Source: Pampus argenteus (taxonomy: Eukaryota; Chordata; Actinopteri; Scombriformes; Stromateidae). From it: a stretch of DNA of 64,000 nucleotides. The stretch spans positions 16,046,001 to 16,110,000 of the forward strand of contig CM072873.1 of assembly GCA_036937835.1 (NCBI GenBank), given 5' to 3'. Shown piece by piece: positions 10,815 through 23,130 of the stretch. The position numbers were made by a program, and so were the translations under genes. Under the pieces are notes generated by a model, which saw nothing but the letters and a program-made list of their open reading frames with translations, was not told where the DNA came from and ran no database searches. How positions within the stretch are numbered: position 1 is the stretch's first letter; each line of letters opens with the position of its first letter.

Positions 10815-13800
10815 GACAAAATGACTAAAACCCGCCCTTTGTCTCGAGTTATGACTTTGCATCATCACATAACACTACACACATCAAACTCACTGTATTC
10901 GACGTGTGTGTGTGTGTGTGTCTGTGTGTCCCGTGCAGTATTCACTTTCCTGGAGCAAACTGTCGTGGGTGCATATACCGTATAATATGAGCAAATGGTT
11001 ACTAATGTATCATATTTGTAATGTGACTCAGGGACCTTGAGTTGGATTAATGTTCAGCAGAGGAGAGCATTGTCTATTCATCATCGTGGATGCTGGGAAT
11101 TTTTAATTTCAGTTACTTTGTAGTCTGAACTGAGGCTCAGAGGGTTAAACAAGCTTCATCATTTAAATTACACACACAAACACACACACATATACATATA
11201 TTCATATATGTATAACGAACACTTTCGGGTTGCTTAGCAGTTGCTAAGCCAGTTCTTGGTGTTGCTATAGCAAACTCACAGCTACCCCCTGGTGCCAGCC
11301 CTGCTCTACATGCACATAAGTAAGCACATACACAGTATCCACAGAGAAAATAATTATGTTCAGTGTGTGTGTGGCTGAATGTGCTCCACTGTCCATATCA
11401 AGGTTACTGAGTCATATCATAGATATTACATGATACATTGGAAATTTGCTATCTCATTGTTCTCAGCTTATCTTCACACACACACACACACATACAGGCA
11501 GGCATACACAATCCTCTGCCCTACATGCATTATGATTTTCACTATTATTTTCCTTCTCATCATTCTGTCACTTTCCTGGCATGTCTGTGTGTGTGTGATC
11601 GTGTACTTGTGTTCCCAGAAATGTGATGCTTTTCCAGGCATTGAGCCATCCGGTTCGCAGGAGGCCAGTGGGCAACCAAGCTGTCCCGAAATGCTGAAAA
11701 GAGGCAGTGTTATATATATATATGCAATGCTAAAATATTGCCATTTAAACTATGTTGTTGAAAAACAGGAAGTGTTAACAGAGGATGAAACTATAACCGA
11801 TAATTTTATGTATGTTTTTTTTTTTTTCATGTAGAATAGCCATGAAGTTTTCCCCTTCTGCTCTGCTGTGTAATTCTGTGTAGGTGGTGAGCAATAATGT
11901 TACAGTACATACACTTTTTCCAATTGAGAGAGAGTCAAAACATGGTCTCATGGCCAAATTGTGTTCTGGCTTTTTGAAGCTAATTTGCTTTTTTTTTTTT
12001 TTGTTTAAAGGGTGATTGCAAAATAGGTTGTGCTGGAAGTTTGGTGGCATAGTGAGTACTTGCAGGTTTGGCAAATTTCAGCACCTGGCAAAACCAATGG
12101 TTAATATGTTAGTTGAGCACATATTAACACATCATGAATGTATTAAGAGAGCTAGATACAACACAACCATTTAGTCTGGCTGCAAGTGGTCACTTGCAGT
12201 AATCTGCAAACAAAGTCAATTAGTACTCTTTGTATTATGAATTGTGGGTATTGTGAATGGTTTTATATTTGTGGACCTTTGCTTCGAAAAGCAATTTCAA
12301 AAATGTATTTTTTTTAAGAAAACATGTTTGAATAAAAGCATTAGCTCATCAAAATGCCCAAAAATGTACCTGGAAAAAACAGGAAATTAAACACCTCATT
12401 ATCTAGTGAAACACTGAAAACATCTGGGCCGTGTTTCTTCTTGCTTAAACTAGTGCATCATAACTCACAATCATGAACGATAGCACAGCATAATGTGATT
12501 GAACTTTCAATAAATAAGCAAAAGCCTGTTTTTGATATTTGCAATAAGTAACTTTCATTGTTGCATGGAAGCAATATCAACAACTCAGCAAAAACAGTGC
12601 ACCCAGGAGCAAAAATAACTACACATATGGAAGAAACCATTAAATAAAATGTACATTAAAAACAACATTATACAGCTTTGTGCCAAAAATATATATCGAA
12701 GAGAAAAGAAATATATCTAGTTGTTACGAGAGAAGCCAATCTCAACGAGTCCGACACACACTGACTGGACACTTGGCCACAGCAAACACAGAGCACAGGA
12801 AGAACATGGCACGCCTTCTCCGAGACAAAATAAACAAATAGTAGCTGACTTTAAAAGCAATAGTGGCAATATTTCATTATGCTTGTAGTTTATCCTTTAT
12901 AGAATTGTATTAAAATAGTTTCTGCATGTTTTCTGTAGTACTTACTCCTAAACCTTCTACTGTCCTATTGACGTCTAGAGCAAGATTTTTCTAAATCCTT
13001 CAAAGGGAAAGGATTAAGGTTTATAAATCAAACTTTATCGTTCTCTAGAGATACAGTTGTTAAAAATATATTTTTAGCATTTTTTCTCCCAGGCCTCCTT
13101 GTGATCGAACAAAAACACAGAAAGTGAAGGCCAATAACTCCATCTCAGCTTTTTTTTTTTTTTTTTTTTGTGCACACCTACTCGAGGAGGGCCTGTGGAT
13201 GGGAAACAGCTGTAGAAAAATACTTTTGTTTTCCTTCACTCTTCCCTTCATTGTTGTACTTTTTTTTGACTATGTCATGTCCATGCTGGATAAACACTTC
13301 TGCTGCTGTCATTGGAGTCTAGGCAACCAATACTTTCAATTCTTTCAAATCAAATACTTGGATTTTTAAAAATGACTATTGCACTGCTCACTAAGTCACT
13401 GAACAAACAAAAACAAAAATCAGTCTTCTTGTAATAAACAGCTTATTAGCAGACCCCCACCGCCCAAGAAAAAAAAAAAAAAGTGAGCTCTGTTGTATCT
13501 TAAGTGTTCGCTTTGAATAAAAAAAAAAAAAACTGTTTCCTGTATGTGAAAAAGTAAACAAACATTGTGGACTTTGGCTTGCAGAGATTGTGATTGAGAA
13601 GAGGGAGATACAGGAAGTAGGTATACTGTAAGTGGTTGAGGGAGGATCTGACAGGAGTCACTCCCATAACCATGCGTTGCTACATGTTCTACTCTCTTTT
13701 CAAACGGAGTCCCGGTTCTCATACCTGGGTGAGCTGTGTGAACAACGCTGTTTTTTTGAAGCCAACGTTTCATGTAACACACATGTGAAATCCACTCAGA

Positions 13801-14969
13801 GCTCAGAGGTTCCCCCGGTATAAGAACCAAGCCTGCATTTGGTTTGGTTTTGTGTTCTATTATGTCTCGTTGCGATCAGTCACCACATGCAAGTACAACA
13901 TTTACAGTCTGGGCCTCGTGCATGAGAGCATGCTACACATCACGCACCAGACGTTCACATTGAAGCGCAGGCGTGGACCACAAACACACATCACACACAC
14001 ACGTACTGTACATGCACCCCACACACTCATATGCATACACACAGATCAGATAATATAGTAAGTTGACTGTACAGTGTCTGAGGCATGGCAACGCCTGAAT
14101 TTGCCTTCGTGTTTTGGCTGATCAGTGAAAATAAAAGCAGTTGGATTCTTTAGGCGAGTAACATGTTTTGGCTGATTATATGTGGATTATATGTTGGATG
14201 TGTAAATGGTTTAGGATGTGCTCTGTTTTTTTCTAACCCTTTCCTCAGACAGAACGCTGATATTAGACGATTCTTCAGATTACCCTACATCCCAGAATAA
14301 AGAGTCTTCTCTTCGTATATCACATTTCTTTTTCTCTATATGAAAGTCAGAATGATGTGACAAAACCTTCACAGTGATACAATTTTGGTCAGGAAATTTT
14401 TGTTGGCCTAAAGATAAGTCAAATTTATATATATAATCAGTATAAAATACTGGAATTAGTTTGTAAAACTACCACGAGTCTAATAAACTCCCATATTTCC
14501 AGAAATCTGCCCTAATCTGCCTAGCTACAGCCCTGGTTGGTCTGTGATGAGCACTGCAGTCTCTCCCATCCACCACCCCAACTTTTCTTACTGCACTGCC
14601 ACACAGAATCGTCCAATATCAGCGTCATTCCTAAAGATACCGGACACAAATCGGTGGGTAGGTATCATAATAATTTAACTGGGCAACACTGAAGGTCTAA
14701 TTACTACATGAGGGAAATTCTTCTTCTTTTTTGTTTTTGTGAGCGTGAATGAATGTGACGGGAGCAGAGGTAGGGTGGGGGGTTGTAGCGTGGCATCCTT
14801 AGATTTAGTGCATTTGACAAATAAGGCTTCCCTGGAAGGGACTGATGCAGCAACAGGGGGCACGAGGAAAAGGTACAAGGAAGGACAATCAGGACATACA
14901 GCAGCAACTATTGTAGAAGTGCCCCCACCCTCAACATAATAACGTAACAGTATGCTATATTTGGTGTAT

Positions 14970-15085
14970 CCCATAATTCCTTACAGTGCCATGGGTTCAT
15001 ACATTCGCAGTACAGAATCAAACCCTTTACCGTGGCAGCATTAGCTTTCATGTCCTACACACTGAGCTATACAGGACCATGATTT
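14970..15085 (-). repeat. tRNA-like SINE head, degraded
   Basis: Read on the - strand, an A-box-like TAGCTCAGTGTG (15058-15069) is followed about 35 bases later by a B-box-like GGTTTGATTC (15015-15024), the spacing of an internal RNA polymerase III promoter. The flanks do not form a clean acceptor stem, so it is not a functional tRNA gene. It most resembles the 5' part of a tRNA-derived SINE. Confidence 0.5.
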
Positions 15086-15936
15086 GATTTGAATGGTTTT
15101 TCACAGTACCTCTACAGGCGTGCATCGACAGTTTAGGTAGCATGTAAAGAGTGGGACTTCAACAGTAGACACATGCATAAAAATCCCAACTGAAAACCAA
15201 TCCTGGCTCACTCACTTGTGACTTAAAGTAAAGTAACTCCCTGATGATGTGGCCCAATGGATATCAAGAGGAAAGTGAGGTGGCAAATAGATAAAGGAAG
15301 AGTTGGGCTGGAAGAGCAAACAAGTGGTGGAAGTAGAGGATGAAAAAAAAATGTAGAGAAGAAAGTGGAAGAGGGTAAAAAAAGCAAGCGGAGGGAGAGG
15401 AAAAAAAAGAGAGAGGGAGTGGAAGAGGTGGGATTAGGTTTCAGTTCACTTATTTTTTAACATTCCTTCTAATTAACATTGTATTCTTCTTGAAGAATAA
15501 AGTAACCGGGAAGAATGTGTCCTGAATTGAATGAACTGAACAACGACCCCATCGCCCTTCCTCCAACCATAGTTAACAGCAAGAACTGCATCAATAAAGA
15601 CACAGAAATATACAGAAATCCATACAGAAAATATGGCATTCATCACAATAAACGATGCAGGTTGTAAATTTGGATTCTCTCTCTCTCTCTCTCTCTCTGT
15701 TGTAACCTCTACTCTCTCTCTTTTTTTAGGTATGCTAATGAGTCGACGAGCTTGCGTTATATTGCACCATGAGCTACTTTGGTGCAGGTGGATGTTTCTG
15801 AGCTTCATGCCGGGGCAAAGAGTGTGAAGAACAGAAAACAAATACCTAAACATACACAGTAAAACAACCTGAAGAAACACACTTTATATCTACACACACA
15901 GACATGAGAATCAATGTAAAAGGTGGAGCTTGATTG

Positions 15937-15963
15937 CACACACACACACACACACACACACAC
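15937..15963. repeat. (CA)n microsatellite
   Basis: Thirteen near-perfect CA units. Confidence 0.95.
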
Positions 15964-16783
15964 CCTCACGCATACACAGGCAAAATTAAAGTAGAAAACT
16001 GACATAATCCAAACACACATACAGTAGATGAAGGCACTATTGCAAGCAAAGTCCAAGTACTATTTGTGACAGAAAACATCAACACCCTTTTCCCATTCCA
16101 CTCTTGAATCCCTTGGGCTAGATGTTTGGGGTCATATGTTAAGAAAGACAGAAAGCATTTTTTTGAGTTTTAAGAATATTTTTTGTGGGTTTTGTGTAAC
16201 CATTTTCCTGTCTTTGAGAATAAAACAAGCAGAGAAAGTCACACCTGAACATAGGAAATAACTTGGGTTTGGCATGCTGTCATTTTACTTTCCTGTCTGT
16301 CTGTGCTGAAACAGGAAGAGAGGTGCTTATTCATCCCTGTCTCGCTCATCACCTTCTCCTCTGCTGTATCCTGTAATTTCTAAGATAGCTAAATGATCGC
16401 TACACAATGTTGCATGGTTCACGAGTCTCTGTGAACTACATTTTATGTTGCTATGTCTGCACTTTCTTATCTGACCTCTCTTCATGTGGGATGTGGACTC
16501 CAGTGAGTGAATAACAAGTGATTGTGACACGCATGACCTTGACATCCACTGCTATGTGAGTGGGGGAGTCAGGCACGGCAGAGAAAGGTGAAGGAAGTCA
16601 TTACACTGCCAAAAAAACAATCTAGCCCAAGGGTTAGTCACACAAACAACTAACCACACACACATGCAGGCATGCACACGCACACACACAGTCATTCATG
16701 CACTCATACATACTACTGTTCCCCTCCCTTTCCCCAGGCAGCAGACAAGGCAGTACATTCAGGGTAACATAGAGTTAGTCCCT

Positions 16784-17082
16784 TCAGAAATCCATCGGAT
16801 CCTCCTCTGCAAGGCCGTGATTGGCAACGGTCCTGCCTCCCCCTTTCAATGGCGTCCCGTCAATTTCCGGTTTTGCCTCTGGGGGTGGGGTGAGTCCTGA
16901 TGCCCCCTCCAACGCACCCCAGGGGTCGCTGGTAGGCGGGTAGAAATCATCATCGAAGCCACAGAAGCCCTCGTCCACGCCTTGATCGTAGCGCTGGTAG
17001 GTGGAGGCATGTACCTCGTTCTCTCTGGCTGTAATCTCCAGCGTGCTATTCCACATGCCATAGCCGAAATAAATCAGCACAC
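16784..17082 (-). CDS. slc7a14: slc7a14 coding exon 9 (last)
   Basis: Encodes the end of the last membrane helix ([15 protein letters not shown]) and a cytosolic tail rich in acidic and proline residues that ends DPMDF. The stop TGA is at 16786-16784. Confidence 0.94.
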
Positions 17083-20000
17083 CTGAAGGAACACACAGAC
17101 ACACATCAAACAAATTCAAAAGCACGGAGAAAGAGCGTGAACTTTCTATCCACTCAAAAACAATTCATCCCACTTTGAGTGAGTCAGAAGAACACAGCGA
17201 TCCTACTCACACAGTAAAAATAAACACAGAGATGCCTACAAGTGTATCAACACAATTAATAAAAAAAAAAACACAAACCCTAAATGTAAAACCAAACTAT
17301 CATTCAGTAAGATGTTCGCTTACCCACGAGGCACCAGATTGAAAACCGTATCCAGGTGATCGCAGACAGTTTAAGCATGAGGTAGATGTTGACCAGCATG
17401 GCTGAAGCAGGTACGAAGGGCACACAGGGTGCCATGTAGGGCAGCCTCTTAGGGTTCTCTGGCTGCTGCAGGATGATGATGATAAGCAAGGCGATAAAGA
17501 TGATGAAAAAGATTAATAGCAGCAAAGCCCACCAGCGACCCTCCCCAATACTGCTTGTTCCTGGAAGGATTGAGACAAAAAAAAAGAAAGAAAATAATTA
17601 ATGAATGTATGGTTACATTACGCTGTAAACTATTGTTGGAATTTGTTAACGTGTTCTCACCAAAAATGATAAAAGAGCAGAAAGCAAAGATGGAGATAAA
17701 AAGGAGCAGCACACACACAGTGACTGTTTTCCCTGTGGCTGGAGTCGGCCTATCCATCTTTCCTGGGAGGCCCAATCGAATCCTCAAGGTGTAGTAGCGT
17801 GGCCCAATCAGCTTCTTCAACCGGCGGGACATCCCGCCCTCTGACTCTTCTGCTTCAATGCCAGTGGTCATATCCACTGTGCCATAGTTCGGGTGGCTGG
17901 CAGTGTAGGCGTTTTTATCCGGTTTGCCAATCAGCATCTCGTTGTCACCCAGCGACGGCAGGTTTTTGGCTCCGCAGGTGTTTGTGGGCGGACCTCCGTA
18001 CTCGTCGGCTTCGCTGGTTGGCGAGCAGGCGTCTTTCTCACACTCAGCCAGAACGCCTTCTTTCCTCTTGTTGTTCTGCTCTTCAGAAAGGAAGTTCACA
18101 AAGCCGTGGATATCGCCCTCAGGTTGGTAACGTAACAGCAGCACACAAAGACTCACCTGCAACCGAGAGCGGAAGAAAGAATTAGTCTCTATACTTCAGA
18201 GTAGAAAGACTTATGTACCAGAATAGAGTAGTGTAGTGATATTGCATATAGCTCTAAGATGTGCTTTTCATTTAGAGCCCTTTTATAATTATTATTATAT
18301 TAATGCAACCTGACAGACTATTACTTGGCTGATATCCTCATGCCAACATCACTTGCTGCTGTAGCATCCTCACAATTTCCTGTTTATACCTTTTGGTATT
18401 CTTAATATTCCTACAGTAAGACATACTGTTTATGTATGTTTACAGCTATCTTTATAAGTCTTTATAATTCATGTATTGGAAGGATTTGTTTTTGAGTACC
18501 TTCCAAGAACAGAGCCTCTCCTATCAAATCTGAATGTACAACCATTTCCAAATTCTATAGTGTCGACCATCCTTATCCACCACTCACTAGGGTATAGGCC
18601 AATAGGGTTCCTATGGACATCATCTCTATTAGATCTCTGAGGCTGACCAGGAGCGACAGCAGGGCAGCTAAAAAGCCAGACACCACACAGGCAACAGCAG
18701 GGGTCTCTGTGTAGGAGGACACATTGGCCAGGAACCTATACATTCATAAAGATGAGTAGATTAAGACACAGTCACACACTTCATCCAGATTGATATGAAA
18801 AATGAACAACAATAAAGTAACTGTCTGGACTGACTTAAACAGCAGGCCGTCCCCAGCCATGGCATAGATGACCCTGGGCATCGGGAACAGTGACCCCAGG
18901 AGGGAGACGGTGAGTCCGGCTATGGAGCCAACCGCCACGATATACTTTGCAAACATGCAGCCATGCACGGCAAACATCTCCATCAGCGGGGCGTCTTCAT
19001 CAATCTCATTGTACGGTACCATAAGGGTCAGGATCACAGAAACCTGGATGGAAGACGGTTGGAGAGATGGTTGATAATAAAGACATTTATGTTAAAATAG
19101 TGATTATTGAATAGAAAAATATTAACCTAGTATAAAATACACATGATACGATTAGGACATGAACGTACTCTATGACAAAATTCAATAGTCAATAGCAATG
19201 AATGTGTACAATGTATGCAGATTCTACCTCACTCTGTCGAGCTACACTCTCACAACCTAACTTTGTGACAGCTCTGCACATCACATCCAAAATGTTCATT
19301 AGTCATGCTTCTCTTTCGCCGTGTAGCCTATATCTGTGTGTGTGTGTGCGCGTGTGTGTGTGTGTTTGATCCTTGCATCTGATGTGTGAAATCATGCAGG
19401 GCCATCTGTCACAGATACTGTGCTGCAAATGAGACAGATTTGCATGAACAGATTACAGAAAGAGAGAGGAATAATAAAAAAGGCTAACCATCATGGACAG
19501 AAAGACAGAGAGAGCAGTTTCCCCATAGTTGCCCTGGTGCCCTTTAACCCTTCATTCAATCCAGGCACCCGATGATTGACTGTGTGAACCGGACAGGGAT
19601 ACTCTAACGTAGATTGAATCCCACAACCATATCATAATTTAAGTGATTCTAGATCTTGAACAGCTACAGGATCCTGACAAAGTGAGATAGAACAAAGCTG
19701 GAGTCAGTTGGAGAGAGGGTGAGGATATATACGATATGGAGGAACCGATGAGAAGAGAACGAGGAAAAGGTGAGGAATCGAGAAGAAGTAGTTGAGTTCT
19801 GAAATTGATGCAATCTTTGCCCCAGGCAATGTCTAAAAATTTTCATTCCTGATAGGTTGCTGTTACACGGTACCCATAGCAACGGCCATCTAGCACAAAC
19901 GTGTCAAAGTGAAAACTCTGGGAGGCTGTGCGAGCAGAATACGTAAAGATTAGAGATGAGATATACACCCACGCAGCTGGAGTGCGGGAGGAAGGATCTT

Positions 20001-20743
20001 GATGTTTGATCTTTCCATCGCTGTCAGAGACTTTTCAAAATTTATGGTAACATTTCAGTCTGTATTCACGAGTAAGCCGATAAGAACTGAATGATAAGCC
20101 TCCATTTGAAGGCATGAAGTTTGGAGGAGGATGAATACTAAAACAGATGCAGTTTTTCATCATCTTAAATTGAAATTAAGAATAAAGTCTCACAGTGTTG
20201 GCCAGTTGGAAATCACTGTCCTCCACTTAGTGCTTTAATTGCATTATTAATTAACCTTTGTTTCAAAACGTTGGTGTATGCATTAGAAACTTGCAGAACT
20301 AATGCGATTATATTCATTTGTGCCACGCCAAAAATGAGGTTTAAAAATGTGTTCAGTCACTACAGCAACCATACTTTGAGTTGTAAGATTACGTGTTTTA
20401 CATCCTTACTTAAATGTCCTCAAATCATTTGTAACCTCTTAAATACTAATAAAGAAAAATATAATATAATTGAACTGGGTCTGTATTCTGTATACAGTGT
20501 GTATGTTACGGTCTCCAGGGTAACTCACAGAGACATAAGCAGTGAGACAGGTGATGAGTGAGGCAGTGATGGCGTAGGGGATGGAAGTGTTGGGACTCTT
20601 GGCCTCTTCTCCTGTTGTAGCAATGATGTCAAATCCAATAAAGGCGTAGAAACAGGTGGCGGCACCCTGCATCACCTGAAACAAGAACAGAAGCAAGAGA
20701 AATGATGGCATAAATGAAAAAAAACAACCCGATGGGTTTGTAA

Positions 20744-20775
<32 letters not shown>

Positions 20776-23130
20776 TTGTGTATGCATGTGCATACCCCAG
20801 ACCAGCCATAGGGCAGGAACCTTCCCTCGTCCCAGTTCTCTCCGTTGACGAAGAACAGCCCGGCGATCATCATGAACACCCACACTATGAGGTTGATGAC
20901 GTTCAACACATTGTTGAAGCCCACAGAGTTCTTCACTCCCAAAGCCACTATCACTGTCACCAGCAGTGCTATCAGCAGCGCCAACAGGTCTGGGTATGAC
21001 TGCTCCCCTTTACCTAAAGGGTTATTACACACATGCAGGTAAGGTGAGCAAAGATGGAAGTCAACACTTCGGTGGTGGTGGGTGGAAAACACTTGCATAC
21101 ATCAGCAGAAATATGGTCTAAGGTTACATCTATATTAATTGTCAATGTCCTTTTTTTTATGAAGTTCTTATTTTGTTTTAATCTATTTAATTATTTGTTT
21201 TTTTATTACATTTAATCTCTTTGTGTACATTAGTCTCAAATAGTTTTACTGTTTATTCTGTCTTATTATCATCTTGTGAGTCTGTAAAGACTTTGAATTG
21301 CACTAATCTTTATGAAAGGCGCTATACAAATTAAGTGTGGAGTGTAGCTATGGAGAAACAGTCTATTTTCTCCAGCAGGAAAAGGAAACTTCATATTATG
21401 GTGTGGAACAGCTGGCCATGCTGCTTGTCATGTGACCACCACCACTGCTTTGACAGTGGCCAACAGGAAAGGAACTGATAGGGTGTTGTCACCCAGATAG
21501 TCACAGCTGGCATGCACATTAGATATAGTATTACACCAGATTAGTAGGCATGTTCCTCATGGAAATGGTACTGCTGTGTTGCATGAATCAGATCTTTCCA
21601 TCATGGCATGATTTCCAAAATAAGCATTGAAGCATCATTTGGACACTTTCTGGAAAAAATCTGGTATGGGGGGCTATTACATAGCTCTCATTCAATCCAG
21701 GAGAACTCAGGTTCGAGTCACTACAGCATTGCCCTCCTGTATTTGAAGTTAAACTGGGCTGAGGATGGGGAGGGGAAAGAATAATTCATCGATACAAATC
21801 ACTTAAGTGAAACTCTGTTAATTTTCTATTCTGATTTTAAAGCAATCCTTGCTTGACAATAGGTTGAGACACGGGTGGTGTTACTAATTGATAAAAAGCT
21901 TTATATTTACAACAATGGAGTAATCAATTAATAATATTTTTCAAGTAGGAAAAACAAAAGAAAAGCAGTAACTTTAAGTTTCTATTAATAACACGGGTTA
22001 CCCAAAACACCCCCACTGTATGAGGGACAGCCAGCAATAAATGCAAATCTCACATTTTACTTGACTCTAATTTTAATCTAAATCCTGCAAATAGCTCTTG
22101 GATTAACAGCCATTAAAACCTAACAAGCAGTCATATCTGTTTTTTTACTAGAAGTTAAACTACTCTGCTCTCACAAGCACACCCACATCCTTCTCTCACT
22201 CACCCAAGCCATTGAGCGTTCCGATATGTGTAATCATAAAGTTGCTGATGCTGTGATTGGCCAGAGAGTCCGCCATGCTGCTGAGCGCTGATGCCCCCGC
22301 CGCCGTGCCTATCAGATACTCCAGAATCAAATTCCAGCCAATGAAGAACGCCACGCACTCGCCCACAGTCACATAGCTGTATGTATAGGCCGAACCTGTC
22401 GTCTTAGGCACGCGCACACCAAACTCTGCGTAACACACTCCTGCGGGACAACCAACAAACATGGATACACACATATCAGTGATTTGACTGCATTAACATC
22501 CAAGTGAAAGGTTGAGTTGATGTACTGATAGGAGCTTAAGGGAGTACTCAAATATCCCCCGAGTGCTTTTTATATTATAGTTTTGCCCCCATAATGTCTT
22601 TGCCCTTGTAATAATTGCATAGTTATTAAAAATGCTCTTCATATAATAAATCACATCAGTTTAATAGTGATAAGACTGACAGTAACCTTTATATCTTGTA
22701 TGCTATTGTTAGCCTAGTGTGTGTGTGTGTGTGTGTGAAAGAGTAAGATATAGTAAGAGAGTGTTTAAGAGCAGAAAAGAGTAACTGCATGAACGTGTGT
22801 GTGTGCATTCACACCTTCCTCACCTGACAATATGGAGGCCACAGCGGCGATAATAAAGGACACAATGACCCCTGGACCAGCCATCTCCTTGGCAACCAGC
22901 CCAGAGACCACATACATCCCTGTCCCGACACAGCTGCCTACACCCAGCGACACCAGGTCCACCGTAGACAGCACACGGGCCAATCTGGTGCCGTGTGCAC
23001 CAGTGCCCGTCATGGCTGAATCTAACATGGACTCCACCGGTTTGGTCCTCAGGACACGGGACGCAAAGGTGTTCCATGTCGAGCGCCACTGTATCCTGCG
23101 AGGGTCCAGCTTCCCTGCTACACCACTCAT
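16784..23130 (-). CDS. slc7a14: SLC7A14 cationic amino-acid transporter family member, complete (9 coding exons)
   Basis: Coding exons in transcript order: 23130-22824, 22440-22204, 21013-20796, 20675-20529, 19043-18835, 18735-18588, 18156-17661, 17560-17324, 17082-16784. The sum is 2298 bases, 765 residues plus stop (human SLC7A14 is 771). This is a 14-pass transporter of the APC superfamily placed in lysosomes, high in brain and retina; human mutations cause retinitis pigmentosa. Diagnostic stretches are near identical to human: [68 protein letters not shown] and [18 protein letters not shown]. The last 60 or so residues differ from human, keeping only STYQRYD. The ATG follows a CTCTCAG acceptor-like end, so the 5'UTR is probably spliced to an upstream non-coding exon. 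Whether this is slc7a14a or b cannot be told. Confidence 0.97.
17324..17560 (-). CDS. slc7a14: slc7a14 coding exon 8
   Basis: Encodes two membrane helices around the family motif [16 protein letters not shown]. Donor GTGG|gtaagc, acceptor ccttccag. Confidence 0.94.
17661..18156 (-). CDS. slc7a14: slc7a14 coding exon 7 (largest)
   Basis: Encodes a helix end ([17 protein letters not shown]), the long loop typical of SLC7A14 with [14 protein letters not shown] and [14 protein letters not shown], then the next helix ([13 protein letters not shown]). The loop is strongly conserved with human. Confidence 0.95.
18588..18735 (-). CDS. slc7a14: slc7a14 coding exon 6
   Basis: Encodes [20 protein letters not shown] and the helix reaching [12 protein letters not shown]. 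Acceptor is tatag, donor CTA|gtgagt. Confidence 0.94.
18835..19043 (-). CDS. slc7a14: slc7a14 coding exon 5
   Basis: Encodes [15 protein letters not shown] and the helix with [20 protein letters not shown]. Acceptor catccag, donor TTTAA|gtcagt. Confidence 0.95.
20529..20675 (-). CDS. slc7a14: slc7a14 coding exon 4
   Basis: Encodes 49 residues with the transporter-core motif [19 protein letters not shown]. Acceptor tttcag, donor GTCTCT|gtgagt. Confidence 0.95.
20749..20775. repeat. (TG)n microsatellite in slc7a14 intron 3
   Basis: About 13 TG units only some 20 bases from the exon 3 donor; read on the - strand it is a CA array inside the intron. Confidence 0.9.
20796..21013 (-). CDS. slc7a14: slc7a14 coding exon 3
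   Basis: Encodes [37 protein letters not shown] and the following helix to GWSG. Donor is GGG|gtatgc. Confidence 0.95.
22204..22440 (-). CDS. slc7a14: slc7a14 coding exon 2
   Basis: Encodes [18 protein letters not shown], the helix [20 protein letters not shown] and an outer loop with an N-glycosylation-type NHS. Acceptor gtcccgcag, donor TTGG|gtgagt. Confidence 0.95.
22824..23130 (-). CDS. slc7a14: slc7a14 coding exon 1 (start)
   Basis: Starts [15 protein letters not shown], as human starts MSG with LDPRR at the same place, and includes RTKPVESML and the first two helices to VASILSG. Donor is TCAG|gtgagg. Confidence 0.95.

Larger units (their letters stand above)
10815..16783. other. Intergenic interval between convergent cldn11 and slc7a14
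   Basis: Both flanking genes point into this interval, so it should carry the ends of their 3'UTRs. No coding exon was recognised. It contains short hairpins near 11232, a long A/T-rich stretch (11800-13500), poly-A/poly-T runs, a tRNA-like SINE head (14970-15085), a CT array near 15679 and a CA array near 15937. Confidence 0.5.

Noticed and set aside
20439..21098. 219-codon - strand frame as a single exon
   Set aside because: It reads through slc7a14 intron 3 with its CA repeat; the protein alignment requires splitting it into exons 20796-21013 and 20529-20675.
21680..21725. GGTTCGAGTC (21710-21719) as a tRNA gene
   Set aside because: It has a B-box-like core but no good A box, acceptor stem or anticodon arm; at most an old SINE fragment.
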